Source: Antarcticirhabdus aurantiaca
GTDB lineage: Bacteria > Pseudomonadota > Alphaproteobacteria > Rhizobiales > Rhizobiaceae
NCBI RefSeq assembly: GCF_009765365.1
Contig: NZ_VTOM01000006.1
Location: 62,001-126,000 of the forward strand
Direction of reading: 5' to 3'
Length of the DNA stretch: 64,000 bases
Notes under the pieces: generated by a model
What the model saw: only the letters and a program-made list of their open reading frames with translations
The model's database searches: none
Told to the model about the DNA's origin: nothing
Part shown: positions 1 through 11,477 of the stretch, in pieces
How positions within the stretch are numbered: the first letter of the stretch is position 1
How the letters are laid out: each line of letters begins with the position of its first letter
Made by a program: the position numbers and the translations under genes

Positions 1-846
1 GTAGAGGCGGGTGAGGCAGAAGCGCATGGCCGCGCCGCGGGCGAGCAGCGGCAGGGCCTCGATCTCGGCCGGTGTGAGCGGGCGCACGCCGGCGTAGCCG
101 CCGAGCATCTTGGCGCCCTTGGTCGCGTTGAACGAGCCGTCGGGCTCGAAGCACCAGGCGCAGAGCGCGATGGCGAGGTCGTAGGCGAGGAAGTCGTTGC
201 AGGCGAAGTAGAAATCGATGAGGCCCGACAGCTCGCCCCCGAGAAAGAAGACGTTGTCGGGAAAGAGGTCGGCATGGATGACGCCGGCGGGCAGATCCGT
301 CGGCCAGTTCGCCTCGAGGTGGTCGAGCTCTGCCTGGATGGTCTCGCCCAGACCGGGGCGGACCTCGTCGGCTCGGCCGTCGCAGGCCTCGAAGAGCGGG
401 CGCCAGGCGGCGACGGACAGGGCGTTGGGCCGCGGGATGGGAAAGTCCGCGGCGTCGCGGTGCATGCGGGCCATGGCGGCGCCGACCTCGCGGCACTGGT
501 CGGCCGAGGGGCGGCGCGTCCACATGCCTTCCAGGAAGGTGAAGATCGCGGCCGGGCGCCCGGCGAGCTCGCCGAGCGTCTCGCCTGCCCCGTTGGCGAC
601 GGGCAGCGGGCAGGACAGGCCGCGGGCGGACAGGTGCTCCATCAGGCCGACGAAGAAGGGAAGGTCGCCCCTGGCGACGCGCTTCTCGTAGAGCGTCAGG
701 ATGAACGTGCCGGCATCGCAGCGCAGAAGGAAGTTGGAGTTCTCCACGCCTTCCGCGATGCCCTTGTAGGACAGGAGGCGGCCGAGATCGTAGAGGCCGA
801 GAAAGGCCGAGAGATCGGGCTCGGTGACGTCGGTGTAGACGGCCAT
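1..846 (-). CDS. thrB: homoserine kinase ThrB (3' part cut by window edge)
   Basis: Phosphorylates L-homoserine in threonine synthesis; cytosolic. The first 282 codons are visible from an ATG at 846, and the frame runs open off the window. The fold is the aminoglycoside-phosphotransferase type (ThrB type II of alphaproteobacteria). An N-terminal [13 protein letters not shown] segment matches the family start, the catalytic loop reads [14 protein letters not shown], and the metal-binding segment reads [11 protein letters not shown]. It lies 17 bases after ispH in the same direction, the usual ispH-thrB arrangement in Rhizobiales. Assignment is by motif recognition only. Confidence 0.93.
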   Translation of the reverse strand, partial: MAVYTDVTEPDLSAFLGLYDLGRLLSYKGIAEGVENSNFLLRCDAGTFILTLYEKRVARGDLPFFVGLMEHLSARGLSCPLPVANGAGETLGELAGRPAAIFTFLEGMWTRRPSADQCREVGAAMARMHRDAADFPIPRPNALSVAAWRPLFEACDGRADEVRPGLGETIQAELDHLEANWPTDLPAGVIHADLFPDNVFFLGGELSGLIDFYFACNDFLAYDLAIALCAWCFEPDGSFNATKGAKMLGGYAGVRPLTPAEIEALPLLARGAAMRFCLTRLY

Positions 847-863
847 GGGTCTCGCTTCGGCTC

Positions 864-1907
864 TCAGGCGGCGTCGGAAACGGGGCTCGAGCGGCGCTCG
901 CCGTTGACGAAGGCCATGTCGGCACTCTCCAGCGGCACGTCGCGAAGCGTGCGCAGGACGGGGAAGTTCTCGTCCTCGATCGCGGTTCGCACCAGCTCGA
1001 TCGTCACGTCGAACCGGGCGCGCAGGGCCTCGACGATGCCGTCGATGAGGACTTCCGGGGCCGAAGCGCCGGCCGACATGGCGAGGACGCCGCCGGCCGG
1101 GATGCGGTCGAAGGGCAGGTCCTGCGGGCCTTCCACGAGGATCGAGCCCTTGGCGCCGGCGCGCGTCGCGACCTCGACGAGGCGCTTGGAGTTGGACGAG
1201 TTCGGCGCGCCGACGACGAGAAAGAAGTCTGCGCCGGGCGCCGCCGCCTTCACCGCTTCCTGGCGGTTGGTGGTGGCGTAGCAGATCGAGTCGCTGGAGG
1301 GCGCCGCCATCTGAGGAAAGCGCGCCTGAAGCGCGGCGATCACCTCGGCGGTGTCGTCGAGCGACAGCGTCGTCTGCGTCACGAAGCCGAGCTGCGCGGC
1401 ATCGAGCGGCTGGAGCCGGCCGACGTCCTCCGGCGTTTCGACGAGAGTGATCGTGCCCTCCGGCAGCTGGCCCATCGTGCCGACGACCTCCGGATGACCC
1501 TTGTGGCCGACCAGGATGACGTGGCGGCCGCGCTTCACGTGCAGCATGGCCTGCTTGTGGACCTTGGAGACCAGCGGGCAGGTCGCGTCGAGATAGAGCA
1601 TCTCGCGCGCTTCGGCCGCGGCCGGCACGGACTTGGGCACGCCGTGGGCGGAGAACACCACCGGGCGTCCGTCGTCGGGGATCTGGTCGAGCTCCTTGAC
1701 GAAGACCGCGCCCATGGCCTTCAGGCCTTCCACGACGTAGCGGTTGTGGACGATCTCGTGGCGCACGTAGACCGGCGCCCCGTGCTTCTTCAGCGCGAGC
1801 ACCACGATCTGGATCGCCCGGTCGACGCCCGCGCAGAAGCCGCGCGGCTCGCACATGCGGAGCGTCAGCGGCGGCAGGGTCGGGCGGCGATCGAGGATGG
1901 ATGACAC
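864..1907 (-). CDS. ispH: 4-hydroxy-3-methylbut-2-enyl diphosphate reductase IspH
   Basis: Last enzyme of the MEP isoprenoid pathway, a [4Fe-4S] reductase making IPP and DMAPP. The three cluster-binding cysteines sit in [21 protein letters not shown] and [12 protein letters not shown]. The TNRQEAV segment typical of the family is present. I place the start at a GTG at 1907 (347 aa). The frame continues to a TTG at 1943, and no upstream candidate has a good ribosome-binding site, so the N-terminus is uncertain. It follows the SURF1 gene by about 90 bases and precedes thrB; the linkage to cox genes is common in Rhizobiales. Confidence 0.95.
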   Translation of the reverse strand: MSSILDRRPTLPPLTLRMCEPRGFCAGVDRAIQIVVLALKKHGAPVYVRHEIVHNRYVVEGLKAMGAVFVKELDQIPDDGRPVVFSAHGVPKSVPAAAEAREMLYLDATCPLVSKVHKQAMLHVKRGRHVILVGHKGHPEVVGTMGQLPEGTITLVETPEDVGRLQPLDAAQLGFVTQTTLSLDDTAEVIAALQARFPQMAAPSSDSICYATTNRQEAVKAAAPGADFFLVVGAPNSSNSKRLVEVATRAGAKGSILVEGPQDLPFDRIPAGGVLAMSAGASAPEVLIDGIVEALRARFDVTIELVRTAIEDENFPVLRTLRDVPLESADMAFVNGERRSSPVSDAA

Positions 1908-1997
1908 GGGGATGGTGGCTCCGGGAGCGGGGCGGCGGGGCAAGGCGAGGCGAGGCTTGGCGGCTCCGGCCGAATGAAGGGATGGCGCCGCTCGCTG

Positions 1998-2774
1998 TCA
2001 AGGCGTGGCCGGTCGGCGCCAGCGCTTGACGAGGAAGCCGCCATACATGACGGCGAGGGTCAGCGCGAGGCCGTACCAGGTGATCGCGTATTGCAGGTGG
2101 TTGTTGGGCACGTCGACGATGGTCGTGCCGCCGACCGGCCAGCCGCCGGGTGCGGCACCCGGGCCGGCATCGAGAAGGAAGGGCAGCACGCGCTGGCCGG
2201 CGGGAAGGTCGAGCCCGGCCGAAAGGTCGGCGATGTCGGCCCAGAAGAAGACGTTTCGTTCCGGATCGTTCTCCGGCACGAACCAGCCGGACTGGCTCGG
2301 CCGCTCGTTGCGGGCAAGGCCGCGCACCTCCGTGCTGCCCTCGCCCTGACCTTCGCGCCGCGTCGCGGGATCCTTGCGCTCGTAGGGGACGAAGCCGCGA
2401 TTGACGAAGAGGATCCCCTGCCCGTCGTCGAGCACCATGGGCACGTAGACGTTCCAGCCGGCCTGGCCCGCATGGGTCGACAGGAAGAAGCGCTCGTCCG
2501 CGTTGAGAAAGCGGCCCTTGGCGACCGCGGGCCGGTAGTCGACGTCGCCGGTCTCGGCAGCGATGGCCGCGATCTCGGCGATCGGCATGGGCGCGGCGCC
2601 GAGGCGCGCCTCGATCGTGTCGATGATGCCCTGCTTCCAGTGCAGCCGCTCGACCTGCCAGGTGCCGAGAGCCAGAAGGATCGCGAGAGCGACGAGGACG
2701 CCGGCATGGGCGACCCAGCGGCGCAGGCGCGAGGGCTCGCGCGGCTCGGCGAGCATCGTTTCGGTCCCGCTCAT
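1998..2774 (-). CDS. SURF1 family cytochrome oxidase biogenesis protein
   Basis: Membrane protein that helps insert heme a into oxidase subunit I. The protein has 258 aa from the ATG at 2774, chosen because it overlaps the stop of the upstream DUF983 gene (ATGA). There is an N-terminal transmembrane helix ([15 protein letters not shown], about residues 27-45) followed by the SURF1 signature [10 protein letters not shown] large periplasmic domain carries [13 protein letters not shown], and a second helix lies near the C-terminus ([15 protein letters not shown]). It is the last assembly factor of the aa3 oxidase operon before ispH. Confidence 0.93.
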   Translation of the reverse strand: MSGTETMLAEPREPSRLRRWVAHAGVLVALAILLALGTWQVERLHWKQGIIDTIEARLGAAPMPIAEIAAIAAETGDVDYRPAVAKGRFLNADERFFLSTHAGQAGWNVYVPMVLDDGQGILFVNRGFVPYERKDPATRREGQGEGSTEVRGLARNERPSQSGWFVPENDPERNVFFWADIADLSAGLDLPAGQRVLPFLLDAGPGAAPGGWPVGGTTIVDVPNNHLQYAITWYGLALTLAVMYGGFLVKRWRRPATP

Positions 2775-3175
2775 GCCCGCGTTTCCGGCGGCACGTCGAG
2801 GCGCCCTTCCGCGGCCTTGTTGCGATACTGCACGGCGACCAAGAGACCCTTCATCATGCGCAGGAGCGGCAACGACAGGATCAGCGTCAAAGGGAGCCAA
2901 AGGACGAAGTGGACCCAGATCGGGGGCGCCAGCGTCAGCTCCAGCCAAAGCGCGCCGCCCAGGATCACGAAGCCGACGAGAAGGATCACGAAGGCGGTCG
3001 GACCGTCGCCCGAGTCGATGAAGGCGTAATCGAGCCGGCAGCGCGGGCATTCCGGCGCGAGCTTGAGGAAGCCGGAAAAGAGCTTCCCCCGGCCGCAGCG
3101 CGGGCAGCGGCCGGACAGCCCCGCCTTGACCGGGTCGGCGGCGGGCGCGGCGCGAAGCGAGGGGGCGTCGGCCAT
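2771..3175 (-). CDS. DUF983 family membrane protein
   Basis: 134-residue protein of unknown biochemical role that is regularly encoded with cytochrome c oxidase genes in alphaproteobacteria. The N-terminal half carries two Cys pairs ([10 protein letters not shown] and CPRCRLDY) that look like a zinc ribbon. These are followed by the conserved [13 protein letters not shown] and two hydrophobic helices (about residues 60-80 and 85-110). It sits between ctaE and SURF1 and overlaps the latter by 4 bases. A role in oxidase assembly is inferred from context only. Confidence 0.9.
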   Translation of the reverse strand: MADAPSLRAAPAADPVKAGLSGRCPRCGRGKLFSGFLKLAPECPRCRLDYAFIDSGDGPTAFVILLVGFVILGGALWLELTLAPPIWVHFVLWLPLTLILSLPLLRMMKGLLVAVQYRNKAAEGRLDVPPETRA

Positions 3176-3284
3176 GATCGTGGGTCCTTCAGAACGCGCG
3201 AAAGGCGACCGGTCGGGCCGGCCGCCTTTCGCGGATATGGCGATCGTCGCGGGCGGCCGCCACGGGGCGGCACGCCGCGGCCCG

Positions 3285-4163
3285 TCAGCCGGCGTGGAGC
3301 GGCGCGCCCCAGCTGCCCCAGACGTAGATGGCGAAGAACAGGAACAGCCAGACGACGTCGACGAAGTGCCAGTACCAGGCCGCCGCCTCGAAGCCGAAGT
3401 GCTTCTCCGGGGTGAAGCCGCCGCGCACCGCGCGGATCAGGCAGACCAGGAGGAAGATCGTGCCGACGAGGACGTGGAAGCCGTGGAAGCCCGTCGCCAT
3501 GAAGAAGGTCGAACCGTAGATCGAGCCGGCGAAGGCGAAGGGCGCATGGGCGTATTCGTAGTACTGGACGTAGGAGAAGATCGCGCCGAGGATGACCGTC
3601 AGCGTCAGGCCCCAGACGAGGCCCTTGCGGTCGTTGTGCAGCATGGCGTGGTGCGCCCAGGTGACGGTCGTGCCCGAGAGCAGCAGCGTCACCGTGTTGA
3701 ACAGCGGCAGGTGCAGCGGATCGAGGACCTCGATGCCAGCCGGCGGCCAGACGCCGCCGAGGACCTGCGTGCGGGAGACCTGCACGGCCTCGTTCGGGAA
3801 CAGACTGGCGTCGAAGAAGGCCCAGAACCAGGCGACGAAGAACATCACCTCGGAGGCGATGAACATGATCATGCCGTAGCGCAGGTGCAGCGCGACGACC
3901 CGGGTATGGTGCCCTTCCTGGCCTTCCTTGATGGTGTCCGACCACCAGGCGTACATGCAGTAGAGGACCAGCGCGAGACCGAGGAAGAAGATCCAGGGCG
4001 TCGCGAAATCGATCCCGAACAGCAGCATCTGCTGCGCCGAGATGTGGCGCATCCAGGCGACGGCGCCGAACAGCATGACGAAGGCGCCGAGCGAGGCGAG
4101 GAAGGGCCACGGGCTCGGGTCGATGATGTGGTAGTCGTGATGCTTGGCGTGCGCCTCGGCCAT
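3285..4163 (-). CDS. ctaE: cytochrome c oxidase subunit III CtaE
   Basis: Subunit III of the aa3-type oxidase in the inner membrane, 292 aa from the ATG at 4163. The frame extends upstream to 4295, but the extra residues are unlike the family, while MAEAHAKHHDYHI is the typical start. Seven hydrophobic helices are evident. The conserved acidic segment ASEVMFFVAWFWAFFD and the C-terminal WHFVDVVWLFLF are present. It lies between ctaG and the DUF983 gene, with a 185-base gap to ctaG that holds inverted repeats. Confidence 0.97.
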   Translation of the reverse strand: MAEAHAKHHDYHIIDPSPWPFLASLGAFVMLFGAVAWMRHISAQQMLLFGIDFATPWIFFLGLALVLYCMYAWWSDTIKEGQEGHHTRVVALHLRYGMIMFIASEVMFFVAWFWAFFDASLFPNEAVQVSRTQVLGGVWPPAGIEVLDPLHLPLFNTVTLLLSGTTVTWAHHAMLHNDRKGLVWGLTLTVILGAIFSYVQYYEYAHAPFAFAGSIYGSTFFMATGFHGFHVLVGTIFLLVCLIRAVRGGFTPEKHFGFEAAAWYWHFVDVVWLFLFFAIYVWGSWGAPLHAG

Positions 4164-4293
4164 GGGTCTTCCCGCTTCCTCAGTTCGGCGTGCCGTCGCG
4201 TCCCCCCGGGCGGCGCCCGTCGACACTCCGACGTCTGGTTCCGTGCCGGCGACCGCGAAGCCAAGCTCCGAGCGGCCGCCCTCGTCTTCATTC

Positions 4294-4346
4294 ATCCCGC
4301 CGCGGCGGGATCGTCAAGCCGGGCCCGCAAGGGGTCCGGCCCGGCT
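4294..4346. repeat. palindrome and stem-loop in the ctaG-ctaE gap
   Basis: Positions 4294-4311 form a perfect 18-base palindrome centred on the CCGCGG core. Positions 4317-4325 and 4338-4346 are 9-base inverted arms around a 12-base loop. On the transcribed (minus) strand no run of T follows, so a classical terminator is not supported. An attenuator or mRNA-stability structure between ctaG and ctaE is possible. Confidence 0.55.
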
Positions 4347-4348
4347 GA

Positions 4349-4969
4349 TCAACCGCCTCGGGGCGCGGGGATGGCGTCGCCGACCGTCGGGGTGACGGCT
4401 CCCCCGGCGACGTCTGCCGGCCCCTCGACGGGGAAGAAGGTGTAGGACAGCGTGATCGCCGGCAAGCTCTTCAGCTCCGGCACGGTCGCGACGTCCGGGT
4501 CGACGAAGAAGACGACGGGCATGTCGACCTCCTCGCCGGGCTTCAGCGTCTGCTCGTTGAAGCAGAAGCACTGGATCTTGTTGAAGTAGACGCCGGCGAG
4601 CGGCGGCGACACGTTGAAGGTCGCGCTCGCGGTGACCGTGCGATCCGAGTCGTTGCGGACGCGGTAGGCGATCTGCCGGGTTTCGCCGAGCTTCACGCGC
4701 ACCTCGCGCTCCACCGGCCGGAAGGTCCAGGGCACGCCGGGAGACGCGTTGGAATCGAAGCGCACCGTGACGCTGCGGTCGGAGAGCGTCGTCGTGTTGG
4801 CCTCGGCGCGCTGGGTCGTGCCGCCGTAGCCGGTGACCTGGCAGAACAGCTCGTAGAGCGGGACGGCGGCGTAGGACACGCCGACCATGCCGAGCGCGAA
4901 GGCGGCGCAGGCGACAGCGACGGTGACGTCGCGGCGCATCGAGCGCGGCGGGGCGGGATCGCGCGTCAT
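4349..4969 (-). CDS. ctaG: cytochrome c oxidase assembly protein CtaG (Cox11)
   Basis: Copper chaperone that delivers copper to the CuB site of oxidase subunit I. It has 206 aa with one N-terminal membrane helix (about residues 14-35) and a periplasmic immunoglobulin-like domain. The copper motif is visible as [11 protein letters not shown], and the [19 protein letters not shown] segment after the helix is typical. Its ATG overlaps the stop of the small upstream gene (ATGA), indicating translational coupling inside the cox operon. Confidence 0.96.
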   Translation of the reverse strand: MTRDPAPPRSMRRDVTVAVACAAFALGMVGVSYAAVPLYELFCQVTGYGGTTQRAEANTTTLSDRSVTVRFDSNASPGVPWTFRPVEREVRVKLGETRQIAYRVRNDSDRTVTASATFNVSPPLAGVYFNKIQCFCFNEQTLKPGEEVDMPVVFFVDPDVATVPELKSLPAITLSYTFFPVEGPADVAGGAVTPTVGDAIPAPRGG

Positions 4970-5112
4970 GAGGACCAGCCGCTCGTCATCTTGGCGAGCG
5001 AGACGAAGTAGAAGATCACGACGAGCGCCACCAGGAAGAGCCCGATGGCGATGGAGCGGCGGCGACGCGCCTTGGCCTGCGCGGGCGTGAGGGTGACGCG
5101 ATCGTCGTCCAT
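4966..5112 (-). CDS. small CoxF-like membrane protein of the cox operon
   Basis: 48-codon gene starting at the ATG at 5112. The protein has a short acidic then basic N-terminus ([12 protein letters not shown]) and one hydrophobic helix ([21 protein letters not shown], roughly residues 21-41). A short tail ends with codons that overlap the ctaG start (ATGA). The gap to ctaB is a single base. Position, size and the TPAQ...RRRR pattern match the small CoxF-type protein found between ctaB and ctaG in Rhizobiales. Its function is not established. Confidence 0.85.
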   Translation of the reverse strand: MDDDRVTLTPAQAKARRRRSIAIGLFLVALVVIFYFVSLAKMTSGWSS

Positions 5113-5113
5113 C

Positions 5114-6064
5114 TCAGCCCCCGATCAGCGGCAGGCCGAGCCCGCGCGCGAGGAGCGCCTCGCACAGGAGGATGGCGAAGAGCGCGAAGAGATAGAGGAT
5201 CGAGAAGCCGAACAGGCGCTTGGCCGGCACCATGGCGGCGTCGCCGTCGGCCATGCGGTAGACGGCGAGCGCGTGGCGCAGGAAGTTTGCACCGAGAAGG
5301 ATCGAGGCGACGCCGTAGACGGGCGAGGCGAAGCCGAGGGCGAAGGGCGCGATGCCGACCGGTACGAGCACGAGGCTGTAGAGGAGGATCTGCAGCCGCG
5401 TCGCTTTCTCGCCGGAGACGTTCGGCAGCATGGGCACGCCGGCCGCGCCGTAGTCGCGCATCTTGAAGAGCGCGAGCGCCCAGAAGTGGGGCGGCGTCCA
5501 AAGAAAGATGATCAGGAAGAGGGTAACGCTCTCCACCGTCACGTTGCCGCTCGCCGCGGCCCAGCCGACCATCGGCGGGAATGCGCCGGCGGCCCCGCCG
5601 ATCACGATGTTCTGCGGCGTCGAGCGCTTCAGCCACATCGTGTAGATGACGGCGTAGAAGAAGATGGTGAAGGCGAGGAAGCCGGCCGCGACCCAGTTCG
5701 AGGCAAGACCGAGGGTCATCACCGACAGGAGCGAGAGCGCGACGCCGAAGGCAAGCGCCGATTCCGGCGCGACGCGGCCGGTCGGCACCGGGCGCTTGGC
5801 GGTGCGGGTCATCAGGCGGTCGATGTCGGCGTCGTACCACATGTTGAGCGCGCCGGCCGCGCCCGCCCCGACGGCGATCGACAGCATGGAGATGAAGCCG
5901 AGCACCGGGTCCAGCGTCGCCGGCGCCATGGCATAGCCGGTGACCGCGGTGAGGAGCACGAGCGACATCACGCGCGGCTTCATGAGCGCCAGGAAGTCTC
6001 CGGGCTCCGCCAGGCTCACCGTCGCGCCCGCGGCGCGGCCGTCGTCGATCTCGATCAGGCTCAA
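5114..6064 (-). CDS. ctaB: protoheme IX farnesyltransferase (heme O synthase) CtaB
   Basis: Farnesylates heme b to heme o, needed for both the aa3 oxidase here and a bo3 oxidase such as that at 26.6-30.7 kb. It is a 316-residue UbiA-family membrane protein. The first Asp-rich substrate motif is [15 protein letters not shown] followed by KRPVPTGRV, and a later conserved segment is [15 protein letters not shown]. The start is a TTG at 6064 preceded by an AAGGTG-type ribosome-binding site. It is the only heme O synthase gene in the window, as the cyo operon lacks cyoE. Confidence 0.96.
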   Translation of the reverse strand: MSLIEIDDGRAAGATVSLAEPGDFLALMKPRVMSLVLLTAVTGYAMAPATLDPVLGFISMLSIAVGAGAAGALNMWYDADIDRLMTRTAKRPVPTGRVAPESALAFGVALSLLSVMTLGLASNWVAAGFLAFTIFFYAVIYTMWLKRSTPQNIVIGGAAGAFPPMVGWAAASGNVTVESVTLFLIIFLWTPPHFWALALFKMRDYGAAGVPMLPNVSGEKATRLQILLYSLVLVPVGIAPFALGFASPVYGVASILLGANFLRHALAVYRMADGDAAMVPAKRLFGFSILYLFALFAILLCEALLARGLGLPLIGG

Positions 6065-6086
6065 CTCGTCACCTTGAACAGGAGTG

Positions 6087-6179
6087 CCGGGCGAAGGATC
6101 CGCCCGGTTCTTTCGGGGAAGGGTGCGGCGCCATCGATGGCGGCCGCTTCCGGAACGGGCCCGGCGCGACGGCCGGGCC
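6087..6179. repeat. two stem-loops between ctaD and ctaB
   Basis: Arms 6087-6093/6101-6107 (7 bases) and 6158-6165/6172-6179 (8 bases) are perfect and GC-rich. They lie in the 132-base gap between the ctaD stop and the ctaB start. Neither is followed by a T tract in the operon direction. They may stabilise the ctaCD part of the message or attenuate transcription into the assembly genes; this is inference. Confidence 0.5.
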
Positions 6180-6196
6180 TCCTATGGGCGCCGGGA

Positions 6197-7828
<1,632 letters not shown>

Positions 7829-8746
7829 TCAGCGGGCGGCGACGGCGACGCCGCCCCGAGCCGTCTCGATCGACGCGTTGAGCTGGGCGTTGGCGCCCGC
7901 CAGATCGGTGCCGGCGGCGGTGTACCACTGCTGGAACTGCTCCTTGGACACGACGCGGATGGCGATCGGCATGTTGTAGTGGCTCTGGCCGCAGAGCTCC
8001 GAGCACTGGCCGTAGAAGATGCCTTCGCGCTGCGGATTGAAGAAGTACTCGTTGATGCGGCCCGGGATGGAATCGACCTTCACGCCCATGGAGGGCATGG
8101 CGAAGGAGTGGATCACGTCCGCGGAGGTCGACAGGAGGCGGATCTCGGTGTCGACGGGAACCACGAGCTCCTGGTCGACGGCGAGGAGGTGCGGGTACAG
8201 AACGCGGTCGACCTTGCCCGAGGCCTCGCGGTCGTCCTCGCCGAGCGGATAGGAGCCGAAGGACACGTTCGGTGGCGTCTCGGCGCCCGGCTCGGGCAGC
8301 GCGGCCGGCTGGTACTCGTACTCCCAGTACCACTGGTAGCCCGTCGCCTTGACCGTCATCTCCGGCTCGCGCGGCGGATTGTACTGCGCGGTGAGGAGCT
8401 GGAAGGACGGGATGGCGAGGCACACGAGGACCAGAACCGGCGCGACGGTCCAGATCACCTCGATCACCGTGTTGTGGCTGGTGCGCGAGGGCGTCGGGTT
8501 GCGATGCTCGGCGAAGCGGACGATCACGTAGACGAGGAGCGCGGCGACGAGGATCGTGATCGGGACGATGAACCAGAGCGTATAGTTCGAGAACCAATGG
8601 ATCTGGGACTGGATCGGGGAGACCGCCTCCTGGAGGTCGATCTGCCAGGGATGCGGCTGACCGGGCGGAAGCTCCTCCGCCGATTGCGCCAGAGCCGCCC
8701 CGGCCGAGCCGAGAAGGGCCGCTGCCCCGAAGAAGGATCGTCTCAC
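7829..8746 (-). CDS. ctaC: cytochrome c oxidase subunit II CtaC
   Basis: Carries the CuA centre that accepts electrons from cytochrome c. About 305 aa: a signal peptide ending near GAALAQ, two membrane helices (about residues 50-75 and 95-115) and a periplasmic cupredoxin domain. The CuA motif is intact as CSELCGQSHYNMPI, with the upstream His in SADVIHSFAMPSMG. A GTG at 8746 is preferred because an AGGAGAG ribosome-binding site lies 7 bases upstream; an adjacent TTG at 8749 is the alternative. First gene of the cox operon. Confidence 0.97.
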   Translation of the reverse strand: MRRSFFGAAALLGSAGAALAQSAEELPPGQPHPWQIDLQEAVSPIQSQIHWFSNYTLWFIVPITILVAALLVYVIVRFAEHRNPTPSRTSHNTVIEVIWTVAPVLVLVCLAIPSFQLLTAQYNPPREPEMTVKATGYQWYWEYEYQPAALPEPGAETPPNVSFGSYPLGEDDREASGKVDRVLYPHLLAVDQELVVPVDTEIRLLSTSADVIHSFAMPSMGVKVDSIPGRINEYFFNPQREGIFYGQCSELCGQSHYNMPIAIRVVSKEQFQQWYTAAGTDLAGANAQLNASIETARGGVAVAAR

Positions 8747-9125
8747 CAATGCTCTCTCCTGTCGCGCGCGGACCGGCCGCCTCGCCCTCGTCCCTTTCGC
8801 GCACGGGCGCGCGGCTCGCGAAGCCGCGGAGGCGCCGGTGGTGCGTTGGGGTCCCGCCCGGCTTCAAACCACGAAAAAGCCGGTTTCGCAACATTCCAAA
8901 CTAGCGCACATCTTGCGACAGAAAGGCGCCTCCGGCGACGGCTTGCGGGAGAAAACCTTTGGACGTCAATGGTTTCTTCGGGCCACAGCGGAGCGTCGCC
9001 GTTTGGCCGACGAGCCTTGGACTGGCGCGAGGCCGTTCGAACAGGGCCTCGAAGCCTCCTCGTAACCATTCATTCGCCATGAGGCTGCAGAAGCTTGTGG
9101 CACCTCTTCGATTCGGAAAGCCGAG
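8747..9125. promoter_or_regulatory. divergent intergenic region ctaC / ialB
   Basis: 379 bases without a convincing gene between two divergently transcribed genes, so it should hold both promoters. The most structured element is a near-perfect inverted repeat, AAACCTTTG (8953-8961) and CAATGGTTT (8967-8975) around GACGT, with one mismatch. It is a candidate operator. I could not assign -35/-10 boxes with confidence. Confidence 0.4.
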
Positions 9126-9704
9126 ATGCCGCTCCTCCTTTCTCGCCACGTCGCACGGTCGGTTCGCGCCGCAGCCGCCGGCCTTCTCGCTCTTCTCGCG
9201 GCCGCCGCGCCGGCCACGATCGCCCGCGCGCAGTCCGACGTCACCGGGACGGTGCGCTCGCAGCACGGGGCCTGGGCCGTCGTCTGCGACCAGCCGCCCG
9301 GGGCGTCGAGCGAGCAGTGCGTGCTTCTGCAGCGCGTCGTCGACGAGGCGCGGCCGGAGATCGACCTGTCGGTGGTCGCCTTCAAGACGGCGGACGGCAA
9401 GGCCCGGATCCTGCGCGTGCGCGCCCCGCTCGGCGTCATCCTGTCGCCGCCGCAGGGCGGGCTCGGCCTCTTCGTCGACGGAAAGAAGTTCGGCTCGATC
9501 AACTTCCTGCGCTGTTATTCGGACGGCTGCTACGCCGAAACCTCGCTCGACATGATCGCCGACAACCAGCGCAGCGTCTCGCTCCTGGACGTCCTGTCGA
9601 ACGGCAAGAGCGCGGTGTTCTCGATCTTCCAGACGCCGGAAGCGGGCATCGGCGTCGACGTCGACCTCACCGGCTTCAAGGACGGCTTCGCCGCCCTTCC
9701 CTGA
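9126..9704 (+). CDS. invasion-associated locus B (IalB) family protein
   Basis: 192-residue exported protein. A basic N-terminus and hydrophobic stretch end near ATIARAQ (about residue 36). The IalB pattern follows: HGAWAVVCDQPPG near the N-terminus, SEQCVLLQ, VRAPLGVILSPP, CYSDGCYAET and a C-terminal domain with paired cysteines. IalB was first described in Bartonella; in free-living Rhizobiales the family is widespread and its role is not settled. The ATG at 9126 gives a good signal peptide. A second family member lies at 59204-59707. Confidence 0.9.
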   Translation: MPLLLSRHVARSVRAAAAGLLALLAAAAPATIARAQSDVTGTVRSQHGAWAVVCDQPPGASSEQCVLLQRVVDEARPEIDLSVVAFKTADGKARILRVRAPLGVILSPPQGGLGLFVDGKKFGSINFLRCYSDGCYAETSLDMIADNQRSVSLLDVLSNGKSAVFSIFQTPEAGIGVDVDLTGFKDGFAALP

Positions 9705-9787
9705 GGCCGCATTGGCAGCGCGGGCGCGCGTGCTTATGTGCGGGCCTCCAGTTCGACGATTCTTGCTTGAAGTCCGAGGAGTCCCGC

Positions 9788-11203
9788 ATGGCCGCGTCGC
9801 TGATCGAGCGCTTCGACATATCGCAGGCCGAGATCGAGGCGATCCTCGGCGAAACGCTCAAGAGCGCCGATGACGGCGAGCTCTTCCTGGAATACCGCGA
9901 ATCCGAATCGCTCGGCTTCGACAACGGGCGCCTGAAGGGGTCGAGCTTCAACACGGCGCAGGGCTTCGGCCTGCGCGCGGTGTCGGGCGAGGCGGTCGGC
10001 TTCGCCCATTCCGGCGAGATGACGGAAAGCGGCCTGCGGCGCGCGGCGGACGCCGTGTCGGCCGTGCGCGCCGGGCGCTCGGGCACCTATTCGGAGGCGC
10101 CGCCGCGCACCAACCAGAAGCTCTACGGCGACGAGAATCCGATTCCGGCGCCGAGCTTCGAGGAGAAGGTACGCCTCCTCCAGGCCATCGACGCGCATCT
10201 GCGCGCGCAGGGCGAGGACGTGCGGCAGGTGTCGGTCTCGCTCGGCTCGCAATGGCAGGTCGTCGAGATCCTGCGCGCCGACGGGCACCTCGTGAAGGAC
10301 GTGCGCCCGCTCGTGCGCATCAACGTGTCGGTGGTTTGCGGCGAGGGGTCGCGGCAGGAAACGGGGTCGTCCGGCGCCGGCGGGCGCACCGGCTTCGGCG
10401 AGTTCCTGGTTGAAGCCAACTGGAAGCGGGTCGCCGACGAGGCGCTGCGCCAGGCGCGCGTCAACCTTACCGCGGTCCCCGCGCCGGCGGGCGTCTTCAA
10501 CATCGTGCTCGGCTCGGGCTGGCCGGGCGTCATGCTGCACGAGGCGGTGGGCCACGGGCTCGAGGGCGACTTCAACCGCAAGAAGACCTCCGCCTTCGCC
10601 GGCCTCCTGGGCCAGCAGGTTGCCGCCAAGGGCGTCACCGTCGTCGACGACGGCACGGTGGCCGAGCGGCGCGGCTCGCTCACGATCGACGACGAGGGCA
10701 CGCCGACGCGCCGCAACGTCCTCATCGAGGACGGCAAGCTCGTCGGCTACATGCAGGACCGCCAGAACGCCCGACTGATGGGCGTCGCCCCGACCGGCAA
10801 TGGCCGGCGCCAGTCCTTCGACTTCGCGCCCATGCCGCGCATGACAAACACCTTCATGCTGGGGGGCTCCTACACGCCGGACGAGATCCTCGCCTCGGTG
10901 ACGGACGGCATCTACGCCGTGTCCTTCAACGGCGGCCAGGTCGACATCACCTCCGGCAAGTTCGTGTTCAACTGCACCGAGGCCTATCGGATCCGAAACG
11001 GCCGGGTGGAGGAGCCGCTGAAGGGCACGATGCTGATCGGCAACGGGCCGGAAGCGATGCACCGCGTCTCGATGGTCGGCAACGATCTCGCCCTCGATCT
11101 CGGCATCGGCATGTGCGGCAAGGCCGGCCAGGGCGTGCCGGTCGGCGTCGGCCAGCCGCACCTGCGCATGGACCAGGTGACGGTGGGCGGCACGGAGGCC
11201 TGA
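9788..11203 (+). CDS. tldD: metalloprotease TldD
   Basis: 471-residue TldD/PmbA-family protease subunit. With its partner PmbA (TldE) it processes small peptides. The zinc-site motif HEAVGHGLEGDFN starts at residue 251, with His251 and His256. Typical segments GSGWPGVML, DDGTVAERRGSLTIDDEGTPT and GTMLIGNGPEAM are present. The ATG at 9788 is preceded by GAGGAGT. The frame is open far upstream over the IalB gene, but that part is unrelated. No pmbA is seen in the window. Confidence 0.96.
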   Translation: MAASLIERFDISQAEIEAILGETLKSADDGELFLEYRESESLGFDNGRLKGSSFNTAQGFGLRAVSGEAVGFAHSGEMTESGLRRAADAVSAVRAGRSGTYSEAPPRTNQKLYGDENPIPAPSFEEKVRLLQAIDAHLRAQGEDVRQVSVSLGSQWQVVEILRADGHLVKDVRPLVRINVSVVCGEGSRQETGSSGAGGRTGFGEFLVEANWKRVADEALRQARVNLTAVPAPAGVFNIVLGSGWPGVMLHEAVGHGLEGDFNRKKTSAFAGLLGQQVAAKGVTVVDDGTVAERRGSLTIDDEGTPTRRNVLIEDGKLVGYMQDRQNARLMGVAPTGNGRRQSFDFAPMPRMTNTFMLGGSYTPDEILASVTDGIYAVSFNGGQVDITSGKFVFNCTEAYRIRNGRVEEPLKGTMLIGNGPEAMHRVSMVGNDLALDLGIGMCGKAGQGVPVGVGQPHLRMDQVTVGGTEA

Positions 11204-11235
11204 AGCGCGGGCGATCGCGGCACCGAAACTTCTCC

Positions 11236-11430
11236 CTTCTCCCGCTCGCGGGAGAAGGTCCCGGCAGGGGGATGAGGGGCCCGAAGGGCGGGCGAGACGC
11301 GTGGCTCGCCCTGGGGCGACGAAGGCGAAGGACGCTTCGCGACGCTGGTCTTTGCTTGGCCGCTTTCGCAGGCCGACACCCTCACCCGACCGGCTTCGCC
11401 GGCCACCCTCTCCCGCAAGCGGGCGAGGAA
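11236..11430. repeat. pair of inverted REP-like palindromic elements
   Basis: Two diverged copies of the same motif in opposite orientation fill the tldD-gnd gap. The left copy (about 11236-11280) begins with a perfect 10-base hairpin (11236-11245/11248-11257) followed by a GGGGGATGAGGGG stretch. The right copy (about 11380-11430), read in reverse complement, has the matching CCCGC-TT-GCGGGAGAGGGT then GGGTGAGGG, with an extra hairpin at 11390-11402. This is the common intergenic palindromic repeat type of Rhizobiales. It lies downstream of both genes and may also end transcription. Confidence 0.7.
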
Positions 11431-11477
11431 AACAGCGCCCTGCCGCCGATTGTCAGATCAAGCTCAACCGCCGTTCC

